Positions 6,841 through 15,196 of a stretch of 24,640 nt of DNA are shown piece by piece. A program made the position numbers and the translations under genes. The notes beneath the pieces are model-generated. The model was given only the letters and a program-made list of their open reading frames with translations, ran no database searches and had not been told where the DNA came from. The stretch lies in NCBI GenBank assembly GCA_964389495.1, contig CAYMDU010000016.1:1-24640 (forward strand), given 5' to 3'. Position 1 is the stretch's first letter; every line of letters begins with the position of its first letter. This stretch comes from RGIG3009 sp964389495 (lineage in GTDB: Bacteria > Bacillota > Clostridia > Oscillospirales > Acutalibacteraceae).

Positions 6841-8403
6841 GTGCTGGTGTACTACATTATCACCGGTGTTGGCAGCTTGCTGGTTGGCGGCGCTGTTGCC
6901 GGTATTGTTGCTTTCCGTTCCGGTGTATCCCACCGCAAAAAAACAGCCGAGGCCGCCATCGGGTCGGCAGAAGCGGAAGCAGAGCGCATTTTAAAAGAAG
7001 CAAAGGGCAAAGCCGAATCCAAAAAGAAAGAAACATTGCTGGAAGCCAAAGACGAAATTCACCGTTTGCGTAACGAATCCGAACGTGAATTAAAAGAACG
7101 GCGCAACGAAGTGATGCGTCAGGAACGCCGTATTCAGCAAAAAGAAGAATCGTTGGACCACAAAATCGAAAACTACGAAAAGAAAGAAGAAGCCATTGCC
7201 AAAAAGCAAAAGGAAATCGATTCGCGTCTTCAAGATGTGGAAGATATCAAACGCGGCCAATTTGAAATGTTGGAGCGGATTTCCGGCTTCACAGTGGAGC
7301 AGGCCAAGGACTATTTGCTCAAAAGCCTGTCGGACGAATTAACACACGAAAAGGCCCTGAAAATCAACGAATACGAAACGCAGCTGAAAGAAGAAGCCGA
7401 TCAGCGTGCCCGTGATTTGATTTCCCATGCCATTCAGCGTGTGGCGGCCGATCAGGTTTCGGAAACCACGGTTTCGGTGGTTCCGCTTCCCAACGACGAA
7501 ATGAAAGGTCGCATCATCGGGCGCGAAGGGCGCAACATCCGCATGATCGAAACGCTAACCGGTGTGGATTTGATTATCGACGACACGCCCGAAGCCATCA
7601 CGTTGTCCGGCTTCGATCCGGTTCGTCGCGAAATTGCCCGGCTGGCCTTGGAACGCCTAATTTCCGACGGCCGTATTCATCCGGCTCGAATTGAGGAAAT
7701 GGTGGAAAAATCGCGCCGCGAGGTGGAAGCCACTATCAAGTCTGAGGGTGAGCGCGCCATTTTGGAAACCGGATTGCGCGGTATTCATCCGGAACTTGTT
7801 CGGTTGCTGGGGCGGTTGCGCTACCGCACCAGCTATGGGCAAAATGTGTTGAATCATTCCATGGAAGTGGCGTTCCTTTCCGGCATCATGGCCAGCGAAT
7901 TGGGCATCGATCCCGAAGTGGCTCGCCGTGCCGGCCTGTTGCACGATATCGGCAAGGCGGTTGACCACGAAATTGAAGGCTCCCACATTGAAATCGGTGT
8001 GGACCTTGCCCGTAAGTACAAAGAAAGCGAAGCAGTGATTCACGCTATCCATGCGCATCACGGCGATGTGGAAGCTACCACAATTGTGGCTTGCCTGGTG
8101 CAGGCAGCCGATGCCATTTCCGCTGCTCGTCCCGGTGCACGGCGCGAAAATCTGGAAAATTACATTAAGCGTTTGGAAAAGTTGGAAGAAGTTGCCAACG
8201 AATTCGAAGGTGTGGAGCGTTCCTTTGCCATTCAGGCCGGGCGCGAAATTCGTATTTTGGTGCGGCCCGATGTGGTTAGCGATGACAAAATGGCCTTGCT
8301 GGCGCATGATATTGCCAAGAAAATTGAGGATAATTTGGATTATCCCGGTCAGATCAAGGTGAATCTTATTCGCGAAAATCGTGCTGTGGATTATGCAAAG
8401 TGA
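6841..8403 (+). CDS. rny: Ribonuclease Y
   Basis: A 520-residue membrane-anchored endoribonuclease that starts mRNA decay. Order: an N-terminal transmembrane helix (YIITGVGSLLVGGAVAGIVAF, about 4-24), a long charged coiled coil (about 35-200), a KH RNA-binding domain (GRIIGREGRNIRMIE, about 221-235) and an HD hydrolase domain with the metal-binding pair in HDIGKA (His368-Asp369). Length is typical. GTG 6841 is chosen because AGGAGGT ends 10 nt upstream; the in-frame GTG at 6829 overlaps that RBS and cannot be used. It is followed by ymdB, the same order as in B. subtilis. Confidence 0.96.
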   Translation: MLVYYIITGVGSLLVGGAVAGIVAFRSGVSHRKKTAEAAIGSAEAEAERILKEAKGKAESKKKETLLEAKDEIHRLRNESERELKERRNEVMRQERRIQQKEESLDHKIENYEKKEEAIAKKQKEIDSRLQDVEDIKRGQFEMLERISGFTVEQAKDYLLKSLSDELTHEKALKINEYETQLKEEADQRARDLISHAIQRVAADQVSETTVSVVPLPNDEMKGRIIGREGRNIRMIETLTGVDLIIDDTPEAITLSGFDPVRREIARLALERLISDGRIHPARIEEMVEKSRREVEATIKSEGERAILETGLRGIHPELVRLLGRLRYRTSYGQNVLNHSMEVAFLSGIMASELGIDPEVARRAGLLHDIGKAVDHEIEGSHIEIGVDLARKYKESEAVIHAIHAHHGDVEATTIVACLVQAADAISAARPGARRENLENYIKRLEKLEEVANEFEGVERSFAIQAGREIRILVRPDVVSDDKMALLAHDIAKKIEDNLDYPGQIKVNLIRENRAVDYAK

Positions 8404-8415
8404 GTTTTGGCAGTT

Positions 8416-8445
8416 CAAACGGTGTCCCGCAAGGGGCACCGTTTG
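8416..8445 (+). terminator. Intercistronic hairpin between rny and ymdB
   Basis: A 13-bp stem (8416-8428 with 8433-8445, one G-U pair) capped by GCAA, a GNRA tetraloop. It begins 12 nt after the rny stop and ends 26 nt before the ymdB start. No T-run follows (TATTA), so it is more likely an RNA-stability or processing element, or a partial attenuator, than a full terminator. Confidence 0.5.
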
Positions 8446-8471
8446 TATTACCGCTTCCGGGAGATAGGAAT

Positions 8472-9242
8472 ATGAATATTTTGTGCGTTGGAGATGTGGT
8501 CGGTTCGGCAGGGTGCCGCCAAATTGAGCGTGTGTTGCCGGCCGTAAAGCGGCAGTATGCGGTGGATGTGTGTATTGTGAACGGCGAAAATTCCGCCGAC
8601 GGAAACGGCTTGCTGCCCACTTCGGCCGAACTGCTGTTTCGGTTTGGGGCCGATGTGATTACCAGTGGCAATCATGTGTTTCACCGTCGGGAAATCTACG
8701 ATGTGTTGGAGCGCCAAGACGGGATTGTGCGCCCGGCCAATTATCCGGCCAGTGCGCCGGGTGCCGGTGTGTATATTGTTGACAAAGGCCGCTATCAGGT
8801 GGCGGTGATCAACCTTATGGGGCAGGTGTATATGGACACGCTGGCGTGTCCGTTTGAAACATTGGATGCGTTGCTGGCCGACCCGCGATTGCCGCGGTGC
8901 CGTATTGTGGATTTTCACGCCGAGGCCACGGCGGAGAAAAAAGCATTGGCTTATTATGCCGATGGGCGCATAACGGCATTGGTGGGCACACACACGCATG
9001 TGCAAACCGCCGACGAACAGATTTTGCCCCAAGGCACCGGGTTCATCACCGATATCGGCATGACGGGGCCGGTGCAATCGGTGTTGGGGATTCGGCCGAA
9101 CTTGGCCATTGAAAAAATGCGCGGTAAATTGCCGGTGCGTTTTGCGGTGGCCGATGGCGATTGTTGCATGGATGCGGTGTTGCTGAGCGTGGATCCGGCC
9201 AAGGGCGTAACCACGGGGATACAGCGCTTGCGCGTTTGCTAA
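8472..9242 (+). CDS. ymdB: YmdB-family metallophosphoesterase (TIGR00282 type)
   Basis: A 256-residue protein beginning MNILCVGDVVGSAGCRQIE. Metal-site motifs are intact: Asp8 in GDVVG, Glu39-Asn40 in NGENSA, Asn67-His68 in GNHVF, then DFHAEATAEK and GTHTHVQTADEQIL. YmdB of B. subtilis is a 2',3'-cyclic-nucleotide phosphodiesterase that influences RNase Y-linked regulation, motility and biofilm choice. The gene follows rny here as in Bacillus, supporting a link to RNA turnover. The start is the ATG at 8472 behind GATAGGAA; the open frame extends further upstream only through the intercistronic hairpin. Confidence 0.93.
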   Translation: MNILCVGDVVGSAGCRQIERVLPAVKRQYAVDVCIVNGENSADGNGLLPTSAELLFRFGADVITSGNHVFHRREIYDVLERQDGIVRPANYPASAPGAGVYIVDKGRYQVAVINLMGQVYMDTLACPFETLDALLADPRLPRCRIVDFHAEATAEKKALAYYADGRITALVGTHTHVQTADEQILPQGTGFITDIGMTGPVQSVLGIRPNLAIEKMRGKLPVRFAVADGDCCMDAVLLSVDPAKGVTTGIQRLRVC

Positions 9243-9247
9243 AAGGC

Positions 9248-9276
9248 TTGCGTTTTGCCGTAAAAAATGGTACACT
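9248..9276 (+). promoter_or_regulatory. Sigma-A-type promoter for the tepA operon
   Basis: TTGCGT (9248-9253), 17 nt, TACACT (9271-9276) with TGG directly before the -10 (extended -10). It begins 5 nt after the ymdB stop and would give a leader of about 40 nt. Confidence 0.6.
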
Positions 9277-9324
9277 GAATATAACCGGTTGCTTTCGGCC
9301 ACACTAGTGCCGGAGGCGATGAAC

Positions 9325-10032
9325 GTGAGCAAGGTAAACGATAACGGGCAGCCGGAAAAGAAGCGCCCGGCACAGGTGTTGCAACAGGATTTGCAAGATG
9401 TGATTGAAAACGGCGCGGTAACCACCGACAACGGCCGCCATGTTATTCATTGCCTAACGGTAATTGGCCAAATCGAAGGTCACTATGCGTTGTCGGGCGA
9501 AAACAAAACCACAAAATACGAACATGTGTTGCCGCAACTGGTGGCGATTGAAGAGAGCCGGGACATTGAAGGGCTGCTGATTTTGCTGAACACCGTGGGC
9601 GGCGATATTGAAGCGGGGCTGGCATTGGCCGAACTGATTGCCGGCATGAAAAAGCCCACGGTGTCGTTGGTGCTGGGCGGCGGCCATTCCATCGGTGTGC
9701 CGCTGGCGGTATCGGCCAAGCGGTCGTTCATTGCTCCCTCGGCCACCATGACAGTGCATCCGGTGCGCATTAACGGGCTGGTACTGGGGGTTCCGCAGGC
9801 GTTTTTGCATTTTCAGCGAATGCAGGAGCGAATTATTCGGTTTGTGACAGACCATTCGCACATCACGCACGAGGTGTTCACCAAGTTGTGTCTGAATACC
9901 GACGAAATGGCCACCGATATGGGCACGGTGCTGGACGGCGAATCGGCGGTGCAGGTGGGGCTGATTGACGAATTGGGGTCGTTATCCGATGCGTTATCGG
10001 CACTGCACACAATGATAGACAGTGAAAAGTGA
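9325..10032 (+). CDS. tepA: TepA-like ClpP-fold serine protease
   Basis: A 235-residue cytosolic ClpP-clan protein. The nucleophile elbow GGGHSIGVPLA contains Ser122, and TMTVHPVR supplies His145; LNTVGGDIEAGLALAE (from about 88) is the oxyanion-side strand. B. subtilis TepA was described as translocation-enhancing, acting on secretory precursors or signal peptides, and is encoded next to spoIIIE, as here. GTG 9325 is preferred because GGAGG (9312-9316) lies 8 nt upstream; the ATG at 9319 would leave only 2 nt. The stop lies 13 nt before the ftsK start, so the genes form an operon. Confidence 0.9.
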   Translation: MSKVNDNGQPEKKRPAQVLQQDLQDVIENGAVTTDNGRHVIHCLTVIGQIEGHYALSGENKTTKYEHVLPQLVAIEESRDIEGLLILLNTVGGDIEAGLALAELIAGMKKPTVSLVLGGGHSIGVPLAVSAKRSFIAPSATMTVHPVRINGLVLGVPQAFLHFQRMQERIIRFVTDHSHITHEVFTKLCLNTDEMATDMGTVLDGESAVQVGLIDELGSLSDALSALHTMIDSEK

Positions 10033-10045
10033 GGAGGGTCACGGA

Positions 10046-12445
10046 GTGGCTCAAAAGAAACGAAAATCCACCCGCAAAGCCACCACCGCCAAAAAAGGCG
10101 GGCGCGGAAAGCGGGCAACAGCAGCTTCGGAAAGCGCACATCGTCAGGCAAAAGCGGTATTACTGTTTGCCGGTGCGGTGCTGCTTTTGTGCTTGGCCAT
10201 GGTGCCGGGTGGCAACTTGTGGGGTTGGCTACATACCTTGGTGTTGGGGCTGTTTGGCTTGTCGGCCTACATTTTGCCCGTTCTTATCGGCTACTTGGCG
10301 GTTATCACCGCTTTGGAAAAATCAGATACTTTCCGTGTGCGGCCGTGGCAAATTGTGGTAGTGGTTGTGATGCTGAGTGCCCTGGTGCAGATTTTTCGGC
10401 AAAACATCACCGACTTTCCGCTTTTGCAAGCCTTGCAAGAGGCCTACCGTGACGGCGGCGAATACCATGGTACCGGTGCGGTGGGTGCCCTGATTGGCTA
10501 TGCTTTGGAGTATTTGTTCACCGATACCGGCGCCAAAATTATTGTGATTTTATTGTTGTTTGTTTTCTTGATGCTGATCACCGGCACCTCGCTGATCACA
10601 TTGTTTGCGGCGTTGTGGAAGCCGGTGCGTAAAACCAAAGAAACGCTGGAAACGGCGGTGGAAACGGCCATGGAAACCGGTGTTCAGCACCGTCGGCAGC
10701 GCTCAATTGATGTGGAACTGGATGACGAACCGGTTGCTTCTGCTTCGGCCGAAAATGCGGTGAAGGAAGAAGCATCGTCGGATACTTTGGCACGCTTGGA
10801 AAAAGCGGCGGCCGAAGTGGCGGCCGATGCGGTTGCGATGCCAACAGAAGAAACACCGGTGGTTGTGGTGCAGCCGGAAACCGAAGTGGAGGCCGAAGAA
10901 ACGGCCGACCCGGTGCCCGAAGGCACCAAAACAGAAGCAGGCAAAAAAACGGAAGACTATTGTTTCCCGCCGATTTCTCTGTTGAACGAGGCCAAATCGC
11001 AGGATGATGCGGCTGCCTCCCGCGAGCAAAGCACCACAGCGGAATTACTGACACAAACGCTTCGTGAGTTCGGTGTGAGTGCCAAAGTGGTGGATATTTC
11101 CCGCGGACCGACGGTTACGCGCTATGAATTGCAGCCCAGTGCCGGCGTGAAGATCAGCCGTATTACGGGGTTGGCAGACGATATTGCCCTTCGTTTGGCC
11201 ACCACGGGAGTGCGGATTGAAGCACCGATTCCCAACAAAGCGGCGGTTGGCTTTGAAGTGCCCAACCGTGTTGCCGGTTCGGTGTGCCTGCGTGAACTGA
11301 TTGGGTCACGCGAGTTTGGCAATGCCGAAAGCCGTTTAACGGTGGCGTTGGGAAAAGATATCGGTGGGCAGATTGTGCTGGCGGATTTGGCCAAAATGCC
11401 TCACTTGCTGATAGCCGGTACCACCGGTTCCGGTAAATCGGTTTGTACCAATTCCATGATACAGAGTGTGTTGTTCCACGCACGCCCCGACGAGGTGCGG
11501 TTGTTGCTGATTGACCCCAAGCAGGTGGAATTCGGAATTTATAACGGAATTCCGCATTTGCTGGTGCCGGTGGTGACCGATCCGCGCAAAGCGGCCGGTG
11601 CGTTGGGATGGGCTGTGAACGAGATGTTGCGTCGCTACAAAATGTTTTCCGAAGCCAATGTGCGCGACATGGTTTCCTATAACGAAGCAATTAAAGACGA
11701 CGAAACACGCGAACGCTTGCCTCAGATTTTGATTATTATTGATGAGTTGGCCGATTTGATGATGGTGGCCAAAAACGAAGTGGAAAGCAACATTTGTCGT
11801 CTGGCGCAGATGGCGCGTGCAGCCGGTATGCACCTGGTGATTGCCACACAGCGCCCGTCGGTGGATGTGATTACCGGCTTGATTAAAGCCAACATTCCGT
11901 CGCGCTTGGCACTGACAGTGGCATCGGCTGTGGACTCGCGCACCATTTTGGACACCGGCGGTGCCGAAAAGTTGCTGGGCAAGGGCGACATGCTGTTTAT
12001 GCCGGTGGGCTTTTCCAAGCCCATGCGGGTGCAAGGATGTTTTGTGGGTAACCGTGAAGTGGAGTCGGTGGTGGACTTCCTGAAATCCACCACCGAAAGC
12101 CACCAATACGACGAAGCGATTGAGCAGGAGATTATTCGCCAAGCGCAAGCGGCAGAACAATCCGGGAACCGTACCGGTGCCGAAGAAGGCGACGATACGT
12201 CGCTTGGCGGCGATGAAATGTTGCCGCAAGCGATTGAAGTGGTTGTGGAAGCCGGCATGGCCTCCACCTCGCTGTTGCAACGCCGGTTGCGATTGGGCTA
12301 TGCCAGAGCCGGCCGCATTATCGATGAAATGGAACAACGCGGCATTGTGGGGCCGCACGAAGGCAGCAAGCCGCGGCAAGTGTTGATTACGCGCCAGCAG
12401 TGGTTGGAAATGAATATGACGCGTGCCGACGATACCGTGGAGTGA
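10046..12445 (+). CDS. ftsK: FtsK/SpoIIIE-family DNA translocase
   Basis: A 799-residue septal DNA pump. A Lys/Arg-rich N-terminus is followed by about four membrane helices (first at AVLLFAGAVLLLCLAMVPG, last at IIVILLLFVFLMLITG), an acidic Glu/Ala/Val-rich linker (about 205-315), then the RecA-like motor: Walker A AGTTGSGKS (from residue 457), Walker B LIIIDELADL (Asp566) and the ATQRPSVDVITG segment. The C-terminal winged-helix gamma domain, from EVVVEAGMASTSLLQRRL, recognises orienting DNA sequences. Length and the tepA neighbour match B. subtilis SpoIIIE, which pumps the chromosome into the forespore. Whether it serves division, sporulation or both is not decided by sequence. GTG 10046 follows GAGGAGGG with 8-nt spacing. 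Confidence 0.95.
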   Translation: MAQKKRKSTRKATTAKKGGRGKRATAASESAHRQAKAVLLFAGAVLLLCLAMVPGGNLWGWLHTLVLGLFGLSAYILPVLIGYLAVITALEKSDTFRVRPWQIVVVVVMLSALVQIFRQNITDFPLLQALQEAYRDGGEYHGTGAVGALIGYALEYLFTDTGAKIIVILLLFVFLMLITGTSLITLFAALWKPVRKTKETLETAVETAMETGVQHRRQRSIDVELDDEPVASASAENAVKEEASSDTLARLEKAAAEVAADAVAMPTEETPVVVVQPETEVEAEETADPVPEGTKTEAGKKTEDYCFPPISLLNEAKSQDDAAASREQSTTAELLTQTLREFGVSAKVVDISRGPTVTRYELQPSAGVKISRITGLADDIALRLATTGVRIEAPIPNKAAVGFEVPNRVAGSVCLRELIGSREFGNAESRLTVALGKDIGGQIVLADLAKMPHLLIAGTTGSGKSVCTNSMIQSVLFHARPDEVRLLLIDPKQVEFGIYNGIPHLLVPVVTDPRKAAGALGWAVNEMLRRYKMFSEANVRDMVSYNEAIKDDETRERLPQILIIIDELADLMMVAKNEVESNICRLAQMARAAGMHLVIATQRPSVDVITGLIKANIPSRLALTVASAVDSRTILDTGGAEKLLGKGDMLFMPVGFSKPMRVQGCFVGNREVESVVDFLKSTTESHQYDEAIEQEIIRQAQAAEQSGNRTGAEEGDDTSLGGDEMLPQAIEVVVEAGMASTSLLQRRLRLGYARAGRIIDEMEQRGIVGPHEGSKPRQVLITRQQWLEMNMTRADDTVE

Positions 12446-12449
12446 TCCC

Positions 12450-13400
12450 GTGGCGGTACATAAAAAGCGGTTGCTGCGGTTGCGCCGCCGTGTGATAGCA
12501 ACGGCGGCAACGGTTTTGCTGGTGCTGTCGGCACTGATCACGGTGAACAACGGCACCTATTTGGTTGGACTTCCTTCGTGGCACACCCTGTTTTCGTGGT
12601 TTGGGTTTCAAGAATCTTCTGTTCCCGAAGACGAGTTGCGCATGACCGTGTTGGATGTGGGCAATGCCGACTGCATTTTGTTGCAAAGCGGCGAACACAG
12701 TGCGCTGATTGATGCCGGCGAAAACAACGATTCCGGCGATATCCTGCGGGCGTTACGCTTGCGGGGAATTGAACGGTTGGATTATGTGATTGCCACACAC
12801 GCGGATGCGGATCATATCGGCTCGATGGACGAGGTGATTCAGCAGGTGGAAATCGGAACCTTTTTGTCGCCGGCCTCGGTGTTTGAAAATCGGGATGCCA
12901 CCCGCGTGTGTCAGGACTTGTTGGATGCGTTGGAAGACTATCGTGTGAACACGGCCGTGGCCGAATACGGCACGGTTTGCGCCATTGGCGATGCCGTGCT
13001 CACGGTGGTGAGCGGCAAAAGCCCGTTGGACGACAGCGACGATAACGACAGTTCGGCCGTGTGCCGGCTGACTTTTGGACGCCATGCGTTTTTGCTGATG
13101 GGCGATGCCGGAAAAGCGGCCGAAAAGCAATTAATGAAGGACGGCGTGCCGCTGGATGCCGATGTGATCAAAATCGGGCATCACGGGAGTGCTTCGTCTT
13201 CTGACCCGGAATTTGTGGCGGCTGTTCGGCCTGCCTATGCGGTGATTACCTGCGGTGCGGGAAACAGCTATGGGCACCCGCACAAAGAAACCTTGGATAC
13301 ATTGGCCGAATACGGTGTGACCGTGTACCGCAGCGACTTTCACGGCGATGTGGTATTCACCAGCGATGGGGTTACCCTGTCGGTTACCAGTGAGCAATAG
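12450..13400 (+). CDS. Membrane-anchored ComEC/Rec2-like metallo-beta-lactamase-fold protein
   Basis: A 316-residue protein with a basic N-terminus, one membrane helix (about 15-33) and an external metallo-beta-lactamase domain. Motifs: MTVLDVGNADCILL (from 65), LIDAG (87-91), the metal-binding THADADHIG (His117, Asp119, Asp121, His122), IGHHGS and a C-terminal YGHPH. The domain resembles the hydrolase half of ComEC, the competence DNA channel, but the ComEC membrane channel is absent. Stand-alone versions are common in Bacillota; a role as an extracellular nuclease or phosphodiesterase is possible but unproven. The GTG start at 12450 lies 4 nt after the ftsK stop with GGAG 7 nt upstream, so it is translated in the same operon. 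Confidence 0.85.
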   Translation: MAVHKKRLLRLRRRVIATAATVLLVLSALITVNNGTYLVGLPSWHTLFSWFGFQESSVPEDELRMTVLDVGNADCILLQSGEHSALIDAGENNDSGDILRALRLRGIERLDYVIATHADADHIGSMDEVIQQVEIGTFLSPASVFENRDATRVCQDLLDALEDYRVNTAVAEYGTVCAIGDAVLTVVSGKSPLDDSDDNDSSAVCRLTFGRHAFLLMGDAGKAAEKQLMKDGVPLDADVIKIGHHGSASSSDPEFVAAVRPAYAVITCGAGNSYGHPHKETLDTLAEYGVTVYRSDFHGDVVFTSDGVTLSVTSEQ

Positions 13401-13448
13401 AGCCGTAAGGCTTTGAAGTATACAGTGAAAAAGAAAGGATGAGTTTTC

Positions 13449-13628
13449 ATGAAAAAAGTGGTTCCTGTGTTGGCCGGATTGGCTGCTATTGGTGGTTCGT
13501 TGTGGCTGTTGCACCGCAAATTCGGCAAGTCTTCGGAGGAACAGGTTGTGGAATTCGAAGAAAATGACGAACCGATTGTGATGGACGAAGAAGCCGATGA
13601 GTCGGCCGACGAGGACAACGCACAATGA
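13449..13628 (+). CDS. Small membrane protein with acidic tail (59 aa), unknown function
   Basis: The product begins MKKVVPVLAGLAAIGGSLWL, a single membrane helix or uncleaved signal, then a short basic turn (HRKFGK) and a strongly acidic tail rich in Glu and Asp ending DEDNAQ. RBS AAAGGATG lies 6 nt upstream. Its TGA overlaps the ATG of tcdA (ATGA), implying translational coupling. I do not recognise the family. The coherent topology (helix, positive-inside turn, acidic cytoplasmic tail), good RBS and overlap support a genuine gene. Confidence 0.75.
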   Translation: MKKVVPVLAGLAAIGGSLWLLHRKFGKSSEEQVVEFEENDEPIVMDEEADESADEDNAQ

Positions 13629-14338
13629 GCGAAGAAGCCCTTTCCCGCACGGCACAGTTGTTGGGCGAGCCCGCCATGCAACGGCTGCAATCCGCGCGGG
13701 TGGCGGTGTTTGGCATTGGCGGCGTGGGTGGCCATGTGGCCGAAGCGCTGGCACGAAGCGGTGTTGGCACATTGGATCTGTTTGACCACGACCGGGTTTC
13801 GGTTTCCAACATCAACCGGCAAATTGTGGCGTTGCACAGCACGGTGGGACGCTACAAAACCGAAGTGATGGCGCAACGCATTCGGGATATTCGCCCGAAC
13901 GCCTGTGTTCATGAGCATCGTTGTTTTTTTATGCCGGACAATGCCGGAGACTACGATTTTTCGGTGTTTGATTTTGTGGTGGATGCCGTGGATACGGTGA
14001 CCGCCAAGTTGGCCATTGTTGAAAAAGCGTTGGCCGCACAGGTGCCGGTTATCAGTTGCATGGGCACCGGCAACAAGCTGGACCCTTCCCGACTGGTGAT
14101 CACCGATATTGCCCAAACAACCGTGTGTCCGCTGGCTCGTGTTATGCGCCGCGAGCTGCGAAAACGGGGGATTTCTCATTTGCCGGTTTTGTACTCAACC
14201 GAAGAGCCGAACACTCAGGCAGCCTCCGAAGGTGCCATGCCAAACAGCCGTGTTCCGGCCAGTGTGGCGTTTGTTCCCTCGGTGGCGGGATTGATGCTGG
14301 CGGGTGAAGTGGTGCGCCGTTTGGCATCGGCAGAATAA
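13625..14338 (+). CDS. tcdA: tRNA threonylcarbamoyladenosine dehydratase (TcdA/YgdL, ThiF/E1-like)
   Basis: A 237-residue E1-like ATP-dependent enzyme. GIGGVGGHVAEALARSGVG (from residue 30) is the Rossmann nucleotide-binding loop; DLFDHDRVSVSNINRQ is the typical E1 segment binding ATP and Mg2+; SCMGTGNKLDPSR and the region with DIAQTTVCPLARVMRRELRKRG are characteristic of TcdA rather than ThiF or MoeB. The enzyme dehydrates t6A37 to the cyclic form ct6A in ANN-decoding tRNAs. Length is normal, and the ubiquitin-like partner genes of ThiF/MoeB systems are absent. It overlaps the upstream microprotein by 4 nt. Confidence 0.92.
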   Translation: MSEEALSRTAQLLGEPAMQRLQSARVAVFGIGGVGGHVAEALARSGVGTLDLFDHDRVSVSNINRQIVALHSTVGRYKTEVMAQRIRDIRPNACVHEHRCFFMPDNAGDYDFSVFDFVVDAVDTVTAKLAIVEKALAAQVPVISCMGTGNKLDPSRLVITDIAQTTVCPLARVMRRELRKRGISHLPVLYSTEEPNTQAASEGAMPNSRVPASVAFVPSVAGLMLAGEVVRRLASAE

Positions 14339-14343
14339 AAACA

Positions 14344-14380
14344 AAAGCGGTCGGCAAGACAGGTTCTTGCCGACCGCTTT
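14344..14380. terminator. Bidirectional terminator between tcdA and the Cys-rich gene
   Basis: A perfect 15-bp stem (AAAGCGGTCGGCAAG 14344-14358, complement 14366-14380) with a 7-nt loop is flanked by A-rich sequence on one side and ends in TTT on the other. It lies between two convergent genes, so it can stop both. Confidence 0.85.
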
Positions 14381-14391
14381 GTAACGGTTGA

Positions 14392-15189
14392 TTAGCAGTT
14401 GCAGTGATCGTCGCTTTTGGGCGGGAAAAATTCATCCACCGGGAAGCACATCTTTTTGAAAATATCGCAGGGGTTTTCGGTGTTGGGGCAACATTCCTTG
14501 GCGGGCATGCAAAAATCGTAGATGGGCATGAGCATTTGCACATTGCGGATGAGTTGTACGATGGTGAAAATTCCCAGCGAAACCAGAACCAGTTTGTCGG
14601 TTCCGTTGTCGACGAAATTGCCGCCGTAGCGTTCGCATACGCAGGCGGGAATACAGGAAGCAGCGCAATCGCATTGGCAGTTGCAATCGCATTTTTCCAC
14701 CAGTCGGGCAGACAGTACAACCGGCTCGGCAATTTGCACGCAGCAACGCGGCATGTTTCGGGTGGGCATTTCCTGGCGGTCGTGTTGCTCCGGCGAAAAT
14801 TCGCTGGTGAACACTTTGACATTGCCTTCGCTGCCGAACAAAATCACTTTCTTTTGGAAAATGGCTACGCCGGACACGTTGCAACAGCCGGTGCCGTGCC
14901 CTGCATACACTTCCAGCGTGATACCGAAAAAGAAAGTGATGTCGCAGGAATAGTAGCCACGGTTAAACGGCAATGCTTCCACATCGATGTAGGTGCTGAT
15001 GACTTCGGCTTTTTTGGCACGGATACTGACGGCGTGGTCAATCACCATTTGGTCGCGCTCGGTGAAAAAGACACGCAGATCTTCCAGGCAATCCTTGTCG
15101 GAACAACTGTCGTAAACACGGCCGGCATCCACGCACACCGCTTCTTTACAACCGTTTGCCGCTGACATATATTTGTTATTATCAGCCAT
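14392..15189 (-). CDS. Cysteine-rich conserved clostridial protein, candidate spore-coat component
   Basis: A 265-residue protein with no signal peptide and 24 cysteines. These include a dense run at CDCNCQCDCAASC and CC pairs elsewhere; the C-terminus is CNC. The N-terminal half (GCKEAVCVDAGRVYDSCSDKDCLEDLRVFF, read in two pieces around the SC) is well-ordered alpha/beta-like sequence, and a hydrophobic segment (LVLVSLGIFTIVQLI) lies near residue 212. I recall similar proteins as unnamed conserved proteins in clostridia. The sigma-K-like promoter upstream and the cysteine content, typical of cross-linked coat proteins, suggest a late mother-cell role; this is inference. The start is ATG 15189 with AGGAGG 7 nt upstream. 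Confidence 0.75.
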   Translation of the reverse strand: MADNNKYMSAANGCKEAVCVDAGRVYDSCSDKDCLEDLRVFFTERDQMVIDHAVSIRAKKAEVISTYIDVEALPFNRGYYSCDITFFFGITLEVYAGHGTGCCNVSGVAIFQKKVILFGSEGNVKVFTSEFSPEQHDRQEMPTRNMPRCCVQIAEPVVLSARLVEKCDCNCQCDCAASCIPACVCERYGGNFVDNGTDKLVLVSLGIFTIVQLIRNVQMLMPIYDFCMPAKECCPNTENPCDIFKKMCFPVDEFFPPKSDDHCNC

Positions 15190-15196
15190 AAAGAAT

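Noticed and set aside
11336..12556. Minus-strand open frame of 406 codons opposite ftsK
   Set aside because: Composition is His/Gln/Asn-rich nonsense typical of the reverse complement of coding DNA; it lies fully within the conserved FtsK motor domain.
13398..13448. Promoter (TATACA at 13419) before the 59-aa gene
   Set aside because: No acceptable -35 at 16-18 nt; the gene is more likely co-transcribed with the upstream operon.
14344..14380. Possible mobile-element inverted repeat
   Set aside because: The perfect stem lies between convergent genes and has the form of a bidirectional terminator; no second copy or transposase is present.
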